Shown here: piece by piece, positions 32,732-46,083 of the stretch
Layout: each line of letters begins with the position of its first letter
Numbering within the stretch: the first letter of the stretch is position 1
NCBI GenBank assembly: GCA_947652115.1
Contig: OX393563.1
Span: 7,197,229 to 7,261,228, forward strand
Reading direction: 5' to 3'
Length of the DNA stretch: 64,000 nucleotides
Origin: Blastomussa wellsi
Lineage: Eukaryota > Cnidaria > Anthozoa > Scleractinia > Plerogyridae
The notes under the pieces: generated by a model
Seen by the model: only the letters and a program-made list of their open reading frames with translations
Databases searched by the model: none
What the model was told of the DNA's origin: nothing
Translations under genes and position numbers: made by a program

Positions 32732-35700
32732 ATGTTTCGCGTTCGCGATCGGCGAATGCCGAGAGTCGGCAGAACTATTGACCAGGAGAAAATTATAGCA
32801 CAGACCTTTATCAAGTTTCTGGAAGATGAAAATCGCAAGGAGGACATGTTTGTTCACGAGTTGAGGCAGATTTATCAAGGGGAGTTTCGCTCGTCCTATG
32901 AAACACTGGGTATGTCCTTCTCAAAGCTTCTGAACACACTTACTTATCATCTAAACCTGTGCCAGCAACTTCAAGATCGTGTTGTCTTTGGAGGCGGGGA
33001 TGCGGCAGCTCTTCAGCTCTTAGCTGATGACCCTGACGAACCGGAGGAAGATGAAGATGATTTATTTAGCTTCTTGAGGGATGGAGCTTATCACTGCAAG
33101 GTTTGTAAAAGAGATCTTGGGAATGCTGTGGCTTATAGGCGTCACATGGCTGGTGTGAAACATCGCCAACAGTATATCCTCAGAAAGATTCGGAAATCAC
33201 TCGAGAAGTAAGTACAACTCATCGATTATTCTCCAATCAGAGTTTACCTGATTAGTTCCGAGGCGGGGGAGGTATTTTTCTTGAGTAAGACCGAGTCAAG
33301 GAATTTATAATACGACTGAATGTGCTTAGTATCCCTTAGACCCTTCTCACGTCACTCGTTGTCTGCAGTCATTTTCTGAAAAGATAAGTCAAATTCCACA
33401 CCCCGGGACAACATAATTGGTCAAAAGTATCAAAATCTTCCACTTCTCCACTATTAAAAATGGCGGCCATGTCAAAATTCCCAATCAAAATCTCCACCCT
33501 GGGGACAAACCTCACAGTCAAAGTCCCGTGGGCAGCCCGACCCCACCTCCCTCGGGCTTAATCCTGATAGGTGCATTAGTTGGGATGATAACGCGAATAA
33601 ATTTTTGTTTTCCCTTCTTCTTTGTCACACAGGCCGGAACTTATCTTTGACAAAAACGGAATAAGGGTGACTTCAGATCCCAGTGCGAACGAACATGGCG
33701 TGATAGAATTAAGAGTTGAGAGTGGAAAATACGGACAGATTGTGTTGATCATAGAGAACACCAACGGCGAGAAAATCATCCTGAAGGACATCACTTTACT
33801 GTGGAGCGTCAATTTCTTTGATTACACGGAAATATCTAGTATCGGACCTCATGAGGGTCAACTCCATCCAGGTAAAGTTGGCGAGTATATTTGCTTTCTT
33901 ATCATTTAGATCAAAAGTGTAAATCAAAATCACCTTTTCAAGCAGTCAGGTGATGAGATTAAAGAAAATCATCAAGTTACTTGGGATGCAATGTTGTCCT
34001 GAGCCCAGATGCAACACCAAATTCTCAGAACTGAGATAGAAAGCAATATATGGTAATCTGTAAGGAAAATCCAACTTGCAGTTGAAAAAGTGAAGATCAA
34101 AGTTAAGGCTGTCAAATCTCAAAGGTTTGGGACAATTTCATGGAAGTTTCACCATAAAGAATAAAGAACTGGATTTAACTTCTACAGGTTGCCACAAAAG
34201 GTTCAGGATCGGCTGTAAACGCCGCAGGGAGTATGGCTACTCCTATGTTCCTGGCGTGCTCACTTTCGAGACTGAAGACGGCATGGAGGAATTTCACATC
34301 TTGAGGTTTTTGTCTGTGCGCATCGTTAGCGACTTGTACGATGATTTGAAACAGACGTCGGAGTACAGACCTCCCCAACGGGCACGAGAAATTCCCAGGG
34401 ATGTTGTGACCACACGGGGCTTACCACTTCCACCGTAAGTTCACATTAAGATGCATCTTAAATTAGATAACGAGGAAAGGATTTAGCTGGGGTGTTCAGT
34501 CGGTGCTGGTATGATAGTAGGGACCTTAAGCAAACCACGACGGCAACGTCAACGAGAACGTCGCAAAACAAAAGATTTAATGAGCAGTACAATAGCTCTG
34601 CACGTGCGTTATAATTCTTTGTACATTTCTTTGCCGTCCTCTGCAAAACAACAACGTGAAATGACCAATTTCTGAGTAATTTGGAAAACGTGAACCTCTA
34701 CTGCTAAATTTTCATTTTTCTGTTTTAAAATAACCGCCGTCCTTATATTTTCTACATGAACTACGTTTGAAAGCGATAGATGCACCGAATACATCAAGGC
34801 AATTGCGAGATTCGTGCGTAAAATATAAATTCATTTTTAAGCAGGCGTCGTCCTAGCCGTCGCCGTCCTCATTGCTTAAGCTCCCTAATATCTATATCCA
34901 ATGTTTGTACTCTTGCATTTATCAGCCAATACTAAAACTGTAACACGAACATTCAAGTAACATGACCGTTTTCGTTGAGTCCCAGTCGATTTGGATTTAT
35001 AGCAAATGAATAACCGTCGGTAAAAAGCCAGTGCCAATGTAGGGGCGGATCCAGGATTTTTCTTAGAAGGGGGTGCACCACTAAGGAATGATGTTGACGG
35101 TGGACGTAATATTTAGTCGCAGGTCGTCTCGGTGGCGAGCGGGTGCACTCCTCTTCTAGATCCGCCCCTAAAATCTTCTTTATTGGAAGAGCTTCTGATT
35201 CCCATATTCAGTGCTTAAGAGCACCTGAAAGTTATTTTAGTGGTCCCGTCATCAGCTTATACCATGTTACTTAGCAACCTATCTCCAGAACATGAGCGGG
35301 CTCAATGATTTCTCAGACACCTGACTCCAATAGACAATTTGTTTTTGGAAAGAAGGCAGGTAACTTCAAACTTTATTCTGATAATACTTGCTATACGCGT
35401 TCTCCAAATTAAACTGCGGAGTTAAAATGTTTTGCAATCTGTCGTATCTTGCAGATTAGCGAGAAATGGTCTGGTCATGGAAAAGCCGGAGCCGTATGAA
35501 ATTCCTTTCACTGTTAAGGCCCAGGTCCTCAAGAGTAACCATGTGCGAGAGGGACTGAGGTAAGAAGTTCTGTAAATAAGTATCGGCATGTGTAATGCTC
35601 TGGTAATCTGTAGATCTAACTCAAACGTTACCAGCCTCGCGCTTATTATTAAGCGTAAATAGAGAAAGAATTAATCAGACCAGTCGCTGATCCAGAGACA

Positions 35701-38700
35701 ACAGAATCAAGTTAGTACGTTGTTGATGTTTACACCCACTGCAAATTAACTAGCGATTAAAAATTGGAGAAGTCTCTCAATAGCTATAGAACGCTAACTA
35801 TAAGCTGAATGTAAGCGTAACGAGGAAACCTGGTCTACAGTTCATAAAAATAACGGCCAAAATTAATATAAAGGTTTAAAAAAACATAAACTGTGACTTA
35901 TTTAGTTTTTCTTGTTTCAGGGAGCGATTGGAAAAGAAGCTGAATTTCGACAACTATAAAGAAAAGTTCGGTATGCTCCTTCATGTAGAAGAACTTCAAA
36001 TGCAAAGAGATATCAGGAATTACGATATGAAGGAAGTTGTTTTCAAGCAAGAAAGAGGAGACAGACGGTTTCTCATCTTAGAGGTGATTTCCTGTATACT
36101 AGCTGTTACATGTTAGTGGCGTTAATTATAGCAAAAGTTTTCTTTCTCTTTACGCCTCGTGTCTTCATGCTACCAATTAAAACGCTAGTCGGCGAGAACT
36201 CTACCACCATAATTTCGCCGTCAATAGTTCGGTGACTGATTTCAGCAGAGGTGTTCAAAAGTGGAAGGGGCGGAGAGCTGCCCCATAGATCCTTCACTGA
36301 GTCTCATAATTGATTTTGATGAATGATATTTTATTCTGTCACCTCGCTGGACGTCTCCAAAATGATCCTAATGCAGGTATAGTAGATACACATCTAACTG
36401 AGAAAGTAGCCTTTAAGTTGTCAAATACCAAAAGATATGGTAGTGGTAGGCGCGCGGCCTTCGTGCTAAATCTTACCAGGTGAGTCAGGTGACAGGTGTA
36501 TCGCGAAATTGATTCTTAATTCCTCTAATATAACAATTATGATTTCTTAACGACGTTTTTAGGTACCAGGCCTTGCAGAAAACCGTCCGTCTGTGTTACG
36601 TGGCGACAGAATCTTTGCATACGAGCCAGGCGTGCTACAGCGACGATACGAAGGAGTTGTGCACAAAGTTCAACTGTTGGACGTGAAACTTGGGTTTGAT
36701 TTAAAATGGTACGTAATACGTGTAATGCCAAGAAATTAGTAACAGGACTAGCCCGATCCCAGAGCCTTTGTGTTTAAAGTGGTCAGGGACAGGAAAGAAG
36801 GGGCTCCCGACAGTCCACCGTTTTCGATTACAGTCTTTCCCGTAAAACCGTGAACACCAGAAAAAATTTCTGGAATGTTTATTGTGTAGTGACCAATCGC
36901 AGCAAAGTTCAGGACACGCGAACAAACCTCAAAACCACAAACTAATGACCGTTGCTGTTTGCGGTTTAGTTTTCTCACACCTGATTTGCTTTTTCTTTGT
37001 AACACAATAACATTCCATAAACATTTCTGGTGTTCACGGTTTTACGGGAAAGATTTTAAGGGTAGAGGGCGGATGAACACACGTTATCCCATGGGAGGGA
37101 TGGTGCTGTCGGTTGACTGAACGTACGCGTACTTGCATTGCTAATGAGTTTTACAGCTTTTGAGGTCTCAGGTTCATCACTGCTAAGTTAGCACTTTCGT
37201 CACTTACATTTTCTCTTCAGTATGCCGTATGTGAAAGGCCAGAAATTCGACATACAGTTCACGTTTAATCGACTTCCAGTCCAGATGGAACACCGTGCAT
37301 GTGAGCGGATTACATTAGTTGCCAGGAAGGAAATGCGCCATGTTCTTTTCCCCCAAGAGGAGAGTCTCTATCAAAGAGGAGAGATCAATAAGACAGTCAG
37401 GCAAGTGCTTATTGGGTAGTAAAGTTGCACACGACCAGGCTTACGTCGATCGTATGGTACGTTTAAGTTAAATTTTTACCCAAATTTCAGATCTTTCTAC
37501 GATCGCAATCTGAACAACGAACAACAGCATGCAGTTCAAAAGATTTTGTCTGGATCGTCACGTCCTGCCCCATACCTGGTCTTTGGACCACCTGGAACCG
37601 GAAAGACAGTTACCTTGGTGGAGGCTATCAAGCAGGTCAGGAGTAACTACTGGCATTCTAAATCTATGTAGAATCGACGAGAATATTGAATGTGTATTTG
37701 GAGTATGATCATTCTTAAACATCAACCTGAAGCCTATGGCTGAGAAAGGGTGTGGTGCACATTAAGTTCCGTTTTGGAAGAGCACATGCGTTTATTTTGC
37801 AGAGCAGTTATTCAATTAAAAACCATAAGAAATATGCCCTCCTTTGTCACATGCAGGTACACAGCCTGATCGAAACAAGCTTCATTCTTGCGTGCGCGCC
37901 TGAAAACAGCGCCGCTGACCAGTTGGCCGAGCGTTTGTTGGACCATGTGGATAAAGGCAAGCTGTTCAGAATGTACGCTGCATCAAGACCCTGGGACTTG
38001 TTACCACAAAAGCTGAAGGTGAAAATTCATTACTAATAATGATCATGATAATCCACCATAAGGAAAAAGATGGCGACTGGTACATTTACCTATAATAAGA
38101 GCGTATAAAAACACAAGAAGAGAGGAACCGGTAATCCTAAATCTCAACGTTTCTATTACAAATGCATAAACTGCATTATCCAATGATCCAGTTTTTAATA
38201 ATCAACACACGGTCGAAAAACGACTGACTAGGACTTGAATGAATCAAACCAGACCTCGTTTCTTTTGTTTCACCCCCCCCCCCCCCCCCCCGTCCCCCAT
38301 CCCCCGGCCCACTGCCTGCTTGGAAACGGAGCCGGCATTGTAAATGCGCGGATATTTCAGGTAGGAACGATTCCTAGAGAGGAAAGCCCTTTAAACGAGG
38401 GGAAAATTCTCGAAAAGCCAGGTTTTCAAACTTGCCATGTCAGTGATTCTTCAAATTTATTATTAACGAAGTCTTTAACTTGTCCACTGGCTTAACACAA
38501 CTTTTCCATTCGTCGAACAAAAGACAAGAGGACCGAGTGCATACAAAAAACTGTAGAGAGGATATTGCAACAGCAAACTCTATGAACTAACATCACAATT
38601 AAGAAAGAGATATTATTATCACTACCATTACCATTACTCAACGCTTAAGAGTATCAAAACAACTTCTTTTTTATGTTTCAGCTTTTAATGATATTGTAAA

Positions 38701-41700
38701 GCGCCATTGGACTTAACGGAATTTGGCGCTATATAAATAGTATTTGATAGTAATAACCAAAGGGGGCGAGATCGTTGTAGGGTGTTCAGCCTCATTATAT
38801 GAATGATAATTTATCTTGGTTACTTGTAAGCGATAACAAACTTCACAAGTAGTGACAGACTCGGCTGTTAGCATGTGAGCGTGACTGCATGTCTGGCTAT
38901 AAATCCTGAGGTGAAGTCTTGATAAGAGAGGTATTAACGGTGTGTTTCTTTGGCTTGGTGAACATTTGTTACGATCAAACAAATCAATTAAAGGTTTCAC
39001 AGGTTCTATTGGGCCACATTCAACAAAATGAAAATATGTTCGAAAGTTCTTGTTGATAAACCGCTTAAACATGGGTTTTTCACTTCTTTATGATGCTCTC
39101 GCTACACTCTTGAGGCCGAAAAATGACATCCAACGCGAAGATTGCCGCGCAGCACTGCTGCTTTGCCTGGGTTTCATGTGATCCAAGGTCCATATACGCG
39201 TGATGCGCGTGATCAAGTTGCGTTCTTTGCATTCCATACATGCTTAGTGGAAGTCCACTCGAATAGAGCAAAAACTGAGCCAGGGGCTAACTACATAACT
39301 GTCTTGTCTTGTCTTGCCCTTATTCCACTCCAAAAACAGCAGAACTCAGTCATATCTTCGAAAACGTATATCTAAAAATTATTCCACGAGCGCGCGATGG
39401 AAATGAGATGGCAGATAGCCAACGAAGCGCGTAGCGCCGTGTTGGCTGTAACAATCTGATATCCAACAAGCGGTAGGTGGAATAATTGTTTTATTAAAAA
39501 CGCCCAAGAAAGAATTGTACAAACATTGCGAAAAATGCATTGTTTTGCGCGTACACCTACCGTATTTGTAGGTCAATGGTATATGAGCTCATTGACCATT
39601 GCCTCTAAACCAATCAAAACTCAGGAAATGCAATATACCATAGCTAGGTTTTAATAATCTGGAATATTCCCCAGTTATACCAGCATCACGTGACGTGTTT
39701 AGGCCAATCGTGGGCGCGAAAAAATATTTGATGGTCAGTACAAATATCGTAAGCTTATGGGTCAATTCAAAATACAGTTGAAGATTTATGATCTTTTGGG
39801 GACAATTAAAATAAATAAAACAATTATTCCACTCGCGCTAATCTACTTTCTCATATCTAACACGCGCTCGTGGAATAATTGTTAAGTTAAAGAATCTCAG
39901 ACTTGATGCAGTCAGTTCTTCAACTGTTCAACGGTGGTCAGAATATTCTCCGCTCAAAATTTAAATACATGCTTTAAATCTGAAAAATTCACGGTTGAAT
40001 TTCACATTCTATAAAAAGCCGAGAATTTGGTGATATAGCACTGAAATGCAAATGAATGCACTACGATTCTACGCCTCGTTTCATTAGCCTTCCTTGTTTT
40101 CACAACAACCACCACGTGTTGACAACATAAACCTTTCCGAAAGTATTTTCATTTGTTACGGAAAAGGTAGAGTGTCGAACTCTCTCTCTGGCCACCATGT
40201 TGTTGTTGTTGCTGTTGTCGAAATTGTGGTTATTATTTCGTGTTACGCATTCACCAAATGCTAATAAATGTGCAGGCACAGAAAAGCAGTTGCCATCAGG
40301 CGCCTTGATTTATCCGCTGACTACCGCCCGAATGATTTCTTTGCAAGTTGCGAGAAGATAGTTCAGATTTCATTTAAGAGAATGTGCGCGGAGTTGCTTT
40401 CCCCCTTCACCCCCCTTGCTTCCATCCCATTATGTTTTTTCTGACTCAAAATATGGTATGCTGTGATTAATAGGACGCCCGAGTAGTGAACTTTGACCCA
40501 GTGTTACATGACGTATTTTATCCGTCGAAAGAAGAGCTGATGAGCAACTATCGCATAATCGTCACCACTCTGGTCACCGCTGGAAGGTAGGCCCGGGAGG
40601 GGGGTTACTCCCATGGGTATCATGTTTGCCACTTTTGGCATTGTTCCTGGTGTGATCCTTAGATAGGGTATCGAAGTTGTATCGTCTAACATTGCAGTAC
40701 ATAAACGGCAAGTGAAACGAAAAAGAAACGGTCTATTTAAACTGAAAATTCTTAAGAGTATTCACGTCACAAGAACGAAATAAAGTTGACCCATTCATAC
40801 ATTTCTTAGTTTTCGTTTTTTTCCTTGAATAGCGTGTCATTTTTCGAGTTTGGGCCTGACATGGGGTCGTTCTGTACAGAAGGAGAAATCCCTGTTTGGT
40901 GTAACAGCGTTAATTATATGAGGAGTTTAACAAAAAAACAACTATTCTTACTATTTTCCCCACAAAATGAAACATTACGTTCAAAGTAGTCAAGGAAAGT
41001 TAACTGAATCAAATAAAGAGCGTTATGATGTATCTTACTTTTAGTAAACTAGAGACCTTTAGACAGCAGTACAATTCCGTTTTCGAATTTCAAACCAGTT
41101 ACGTTCCCAAAGCCCTCTCTCCTCTCAGTTTTGCTGACTAGTTGAAAAGGAGACTGTGGGCACGAAATTCATGTCAAATGTGATGATTCGGTTGAAAAGC
41201 TGGACTCCTTGTATTGGAACTCTGTTGTAAAGCTCCCTGTTTTCTAATGGTCACACCGAAGCATGACTTTACATTATTTTCTCAGGCTGGTCTCGGCAAT
41301 GTTTCCTCGCACTCTTTTCACGCACATTTTCATTGATGAAGCCGGGCACGCAACCGAACCTGAATGCATCATTCCTGTAGCGGATCTCCTGGACCCTAAT
41401 CATCCCAGGGGCGGCCAGCTGGTGCTCGCGGGAGACCCGAAGCAGTTAGGACCAATTCTTAGGTCCCCGATCACGCAGAAATACGGCCTTGGTAAGATTG
41501 TCTCACTGGCTATGATGACTTCGATGAAACGGCAATGATACCTATTCTATTCCCTCTTTCGCATTCCTCTTTTTGTGAAACGAGAGCCGAAAAGATCGTC
41601 TGCTCTCGCTGGCTACTCTCTTTTGCATAGATGTTGTCGGACGGCACAAAAGCGCACGCGACAATCCCGAAAGGTAATCTGGGTAACAAGGTACATTCTG

Positions 41701-44700
41701 AGCTGTCGAACCTGCTTTTTTGAAGCTCGTGTCATTTTCTCAGATTACCCTGAAATGGTGAGGTCAAAGAACTGTGAACTTTAAACTACCCACTATACCT
41801 TTCGCGGTTGTCGCGTGCACTTTTACGCCTCACTTGATTTCGACACCCTTTCTCGAATCAGCTGTATAACTGTGTTTTTGCCCGAGATAGACGGTCTATC
41901 GCTTAGTTCCGGTGATTTTGGTTACAGAAACCTCATTTTTGGAACGTTTGATGACGTCATGCGCTGCATATTCTCGCGGACGCAGAGGAAATTACAATTC
42001 AGATCTGCTGACTAAGCTTGTGGACAACTACCGCTCACATAGGACCATTATCGAGATACCCAAACAACTGTTTTACGACAATGAGTTGAATGAATGCGCT
42101 GGTGATTTCAGGTGAGATGATGATAAATATTGGGATACCCTTTAGCTAGAGAGACCAGAGTTTCCCTTCTATTTTCAATCTCGTCCCCAGAGCCAGTAAC
42201 AGGGACCTTCAGTGAGATCGGAGTACGAGTACAACCTTCGAATTTCAATCCAGTTACGCTCCCAGAAGCCCCACTCTTCCCAGTTGCTAACCAGTTGAAA
42301 AGGAGAGTGTCGGTGCAAGACTGATGTAAAATGTGAAGGCATAGCCACGAGCACTTAGTTTGAAAAGTCGTACTCGTACTCCGATCTGAAGGACCCTATA
42401 GCTATTACCCTTATCCAGCGGAACGTGAAACGCATCAGCTTTGGGCGATTAAAAAACCGGAACCAGGAATTTCTGGTTCCGGTACTTAGCCTACGAGGCC
42501 GTAGGCCGAGCTGGCTAACATTAGACGATATTCCTTTGTTTTATTATTAATTGTTTTGTTATTAATTAATTGTTTTATTATTTAATTGTCAATGAAGCGC
42601 ATTTGACAGCTAGAAAAGTTGCCGTTATGCGGCGCTTTGCGAATTATCGTAACTTAACGTATATCACAGGATGTCCGTCAAGTGTAGATGACAGATAGCA
42701 ATCGCTTCATGACCATATATGGACAACGTGATAATTTGTTGAATAATATTAAATCTCTTTAAAAGTCTTTCTAGATCTTTCTACTTTGGGCTCCGTCTCC
42801 CCGAGCAGTAAAAGAAAAGAATCTCCCCGGGTATAAGGAGAATGGCTAACAACCTTGGCTACGTCTCGAAAATCAAAAGAAGTAACTTCCTAACAAAAGG
42901 AGGACTTCAATTCGGTGACTCGTCATTCATAGGAGTCGCCCTCGAACGAAAAAGGTTGAGTTTTGGCAAGTCTACCCTGAGCATAACACGGAGTTCAGTT
43001 GTGGTTATTTGGAAACAATCTATTGATTACTATTTTAATTCTTTTCTTTTTTTTTCAAATTATATCTTCCCAAAACTCCATTGATTTCCTCCTGCTCGAA
43101 GATGTTTCACGTTTGTAAATAACAAATTAAAAGAAAAACAAAACAATAGTAAGGGCGATGCAGTGTGTTCGTCGTCTTATTTACAACAGGAACGTGATGC
43201 TTGGCTGGGAGGAGTTGCCGAATAAGAACTTTCCCATTCTCTTCCACCCTGTGTACGGCAAGGACGAGAGAGAAGGAAGCAGTCCTTCATTCTTCAACGT
43301 GGCCGAGGTAGAAACCATCGAGCGCTACCTGAAGAAACTTCTGGACGATAATGTGAGGAGCAGAGGGTTAAAGCACTTACGGCCCGAGTTGATTGGAGTT
43401 ATTTCACCGTACAAAAGACAAGTAAGACAATAAGGGACTGTGCAATAATTATCAGGAGGGCAGGCCGAAAAACGAGGCTCACAAGGAGAAATATTACATA
43501 ATACCACCTCTCAAATAAGGCAAAATCTCTGACCCCCCTCTTCATCTCCCAATAATTATGACACCCCCCCCCCCCCCCCTCCTCCATTAAATGGCGAGGG
43601 ATGTATTTATTAATTACTGAAGTTACTAACTAGTAATAAAGCCGGTGAGTGGAAATTAAAGACCACTCACGAAACAAAGAAATCTGTAAAACTGCATGAC
43701 CAAATCCGTTCTTCTGAACTAAGTTTCCGTCCCCCAACTGTAAACTTTCCGTTTGGTTTTCTAACAAAAATGAAAAACGGCTCATGATTCTGTGATTCAT
43801 CTTAACTACTGATCAGTATCTCAACTGTGCGGTGTTGTAAGAAACACGAATTTGTTGTTGTTTGCTGGTTAAAAACTAGCTAATTTTATACTAACAGTCG
43901 TTTGACATCAAGTCGTTTTTTATTTATCTATTAAAATTTCCTACCTTGAATTTCAGCCTTCTTCTCTGGTCGCGTACTAGGTAGGCAATACGGAGTGTTT
44001 TTAAAGGTGTTCTCGTAATTAGTTTTCATTTTTTTCTGATCAATGCGGAGCCCCGACCTTTTTTCAAATGGATAGACTGCAAAACAGTTCTTATTTGTTA
44101 TAGCGTGAACTCGCTGGGTGTTAGTCTATAAAATGAGCTGATGGTTGCTAACCAAATTTTCCGTTTTCTTGGTTAGGTGCAAAAGATTCAGAAGATGATT
44201 GAGAAAAGAGGGTTTGGTGCTGGGATCAAAGTCGGCAGCGTGGAAGAATTTCAGGGACAAGAGAGGAGAGTGATCATCCTATCAACTGTACGAAGCACCA
44301 AGAAGGAATACCTGGAGATGGATAGGGACTTCAAGCTCGGATTTCTTAACAACCCAAAGGTATGGACCCCTCATCTTTAGGAGGCTATATTGCAACATCC
44401 GGAGTAAAAGGCTAATTTGTACATATACTAGGTAAATTCCGGAACATTATACAGTGGAAGAAGGAAGTAAGCTTTTATTCCCAGGTCCTGACAGAACAAA
44501 CAAGCAAATGGCATGTATATTGTATTTTATTATCCAACAAATTGTCACGGTGCTCATATATGGTCACGAAGCGCTTGTTACTTGACAGATATCATGCGAT
44601 ATATCGTCTGATTTTAGCCAAGTATCAGGCGATATTCCGCGCGATTTTGAAGGATAATTGTCAAGTACCTTACGCGGTACCCAAATTGAGAATTGATAAA

Positions 44701-45723
44701 GGGCAGTTTGAAAAATGAACAAATAATTTTGCGTAACTTGTATTTCTCCTCTTTAGTTGCTTGGGCGACATAACGGGTTTCACCTTTTCGTTTCAGAGAT
44801 TCAATGTAGCCATCACTAGAGCTCAGGCTCTCCTGATTTTGATAGGCAATCCGGACATGCTTCGCTTGGACGAAAACTGGAGAAGGTATAAGCTTGATTT
44901 AAAAGAAAATAACAATATTTTTTTACATGCAAGGTTACGTCCTTTGGTATCTACAAGCTCTGTAAAGAATTTCACTTCATTTATCGTCGACAGAAGTATA
45001 ATTGAACCAAGAAGGCCTCTAGTTTCAATGACCCAAAAGTAACAACGGTTGTCATTGCAGCTCTCAGTGGTTTGACATACAAACGAGGCTAACAGGTCAT
45101 TGTGCATTCTGATGTGTTGACCCCTTTCGCCTCATTCACATGCTGCAGATTCAACTGTAACAACAGCCATGTTGACCATTTTCGCATTGCCCGTAATACA
45201 CTTTGTTTATCCCCCCAAATTTTGCATAACCTTTGTTTCCCAATTCTCCTGGGTATTACAGTCGTCCCAAGAGAATCTGAACAAGGTGTATTATGGGCCA
45301 TGCGAAAATGGTCAATGTACGTTTTATTTGCGTGCAAACGCCGTAAACTTTAAACCCTGGTTCTGTATACGTCACACCTCTCATCTTTGAAATACTTTGG
45401 CAAGATTATAAATTTCATTTGTTTCACTCATCATGACTTTTAGGTTTTTGGAGTACTGCGATACAAACAATGGTACTGTTGAAGTGGGAAGAAAAGAAAA
45501 GGTCGAGGACATTGCAGACACTCTACGAAGACTCAACCTCTTCTCAGCAGCATCATCAGGTGAAAAGCGATGCCAGTCTGCTCAGCTTTCAAGTAAAATT
45601 GACACTTTCAAAAGCTATCTTTAACTATTCCCTTTACATATTTCTGTTTCAGAATTCGATGAAGACTCGGAAATCAGTCAGCGACAACTTCAAGAACACC
45701 CGGAGTGGACTAGGCACGAGTAA
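32732..45723 (+). CDS. MOV10: MOV10 RNA helicase (SF1, UPF1-like)
   Basis: Seventeen coding exons join in frame to 1,018 residues (human MOV10 is 1,003): 32732-33207, 33633-33871, 34188-34434, 35455-35559, 35921-36083, 36563-36708, 37221-37400, 37491-37635, 37857-38018, 40474-40586, 41286-41491, 41928-42111, 43190-43421, 44177-44359, 44797-44885, 45444-45559, 45653-45723. Every junction is GT-AG except the intron after exon 7, which is GC-AG. MOV10 is a 5'-to-3' RNA helicase of RNA-silencing and RNP granules that restricts retroelements and viruses. Helicase motifs seen: Walker A GPPGTGKT (551-558), DEAGH (from 676), [24 protein letters not shown] and [11 protein letters not shown]. Conserved MOV10 blocks include [12 protein letters not shown] and [11 protein letters not shown]. 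The N-terminus carries an acidic run and a C2H2 finger (Cys122, Cys125, His138, His144). MOV10L1 is the alternative paralog; sequence and length favour MOV10. Confidence 0.95.
34518..34887. mobile_element. MITE in MOV10 intron 3
   Basis: Terminal inverted repeats TAGGGACCTTAAGCAA at 34518 and TTGCTTAAGCTCCCTA at 34872-34887, each continuing into CGACGGC-rich sequence. About 370 bp with no transposase. A degraded relative lies at about 9165-9430. Confidence 0.75.
35040..35170. mobile_element. short MITE in MOV10 intron 3
   Basis: Ends TAGGGGCGGATCCAG (35040) and CTAGATCCGCCCCTA (ending 35170) are inverted copies, as are GGGGGTGCA and TGCACTCC further in. 131 bp, non-coding. Confidence 0.75.
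36835..37052. mobile_element. MITE in MOV10 intron 6
   Basis: Inverted ends of about 30 bp, perfect over the core CCGTAAAACCGTGAACACC (from 36840) against its complement ending near 37047. The interior has no coding potential. It lies wholly within the intron between exons 6 and 7. Confidence 0.75.
38575..38760 (+). repeat. probable LINE/SINE 3' tail in MOV10 intron 9
   Basis: Contains TTGTAAAGCGCC and GGCGCTATATAAATAG, a motif typical of the 3' ends of L2/CR1-related LINEs and SINEs in marine invertebrates, recalled from general knowledge. A poly-C run lies nearby at 38272-38290. Family assignment is tentative. Confidence 0.4.
39377..39880. mobile_element. nested foldback elements in MOV10 intron 9
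   Basis: AATTATTCCACGAGCGCG at 39377 pairs with CGCGCTCGTGGAATAATT ending at 39880. Inside, GGTGGAATAATTGTTTTATT (39476) pairs with AATAAAACAATTATTCCAC (39814). Each end is itself a small hairpin, so this is either one nested element or two related copies flanking 300 bp. Confidence 0.6.
41648..41826. mobile_element. small foldback in MOV10 intron 11
   Basis: GCGCACGCGACAATCCCGAAAGGT on the left (from 41652) pairs imperfectly with ACCTTTCGCGGTTGTCGCGTGCAC on the right, and GGTAATCTGGGTAAC pairs with GATTACCC inside. ORFs here are not coding. Confidence 0.6.
42201..42397. mobile_element. MITE in MOV10 intron 12
   Basis: Ends AGGGACCTTCAG and CTGAAGGACCCT are inverted, as are the inner GATCGGAGTACGAGTAC and GTACTCGTACTCCGATC. 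A diverged relative of the interior (GAATTTCAAACCAGTTACG) is in intron 10 at about 41085-41170. Confidence 0.7.
45172..45316. repeat. imperfect palindrome in MOV10 intron 15
   Basis: TGACCATTTTCGCAT on the left pairs with ATGCGAAAATGGTCA on the right. The middle carries CCCCAAATTTTGCATAA, shared with the stronger palindrome at 60014-60162, so both belong to one repeat family. Confidence 0.6.
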
Positions 45724-46083
45724 ATCTGTTCTGTTCCAGTCACCACCTTCCGACTGAGGCGGGCTGATCGAATTTTGAGCTTGGGAGCCTGTGGTGTATA
45801 ATTTTACGCGGAGCGTGTCGATTTCGCTTCACCATACAATTTCCATCATTTCAATGTCGATCAATGGCATTGACAACATCAGAGGATGGCTAGACTAGTT
45901 TCCGTTTAGATTTTCGACTATGTAATGAAATTCCCGGGTTTGTAGCAAACTTCGGGGACTATAAAATGAACTGCAAAAACCATTTGTGACCTCTCACGCG
46001 AAAACGTACACTAACGGCTATCCGCTCAAACGGCGTTTTGCCGTGCACTTGCCGTTCACCAGCCGTTCAATAAAATTTTGTAT

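Noticed and set aside
34127..34187. Extension of MOV10 exon 3 upstream ([19 protein letters not shown])
   Set aside because: The acceptor CTACAG at 34187 gives the correct phase and restores the conserved MOV10 block; the upstream part is intron read-through.
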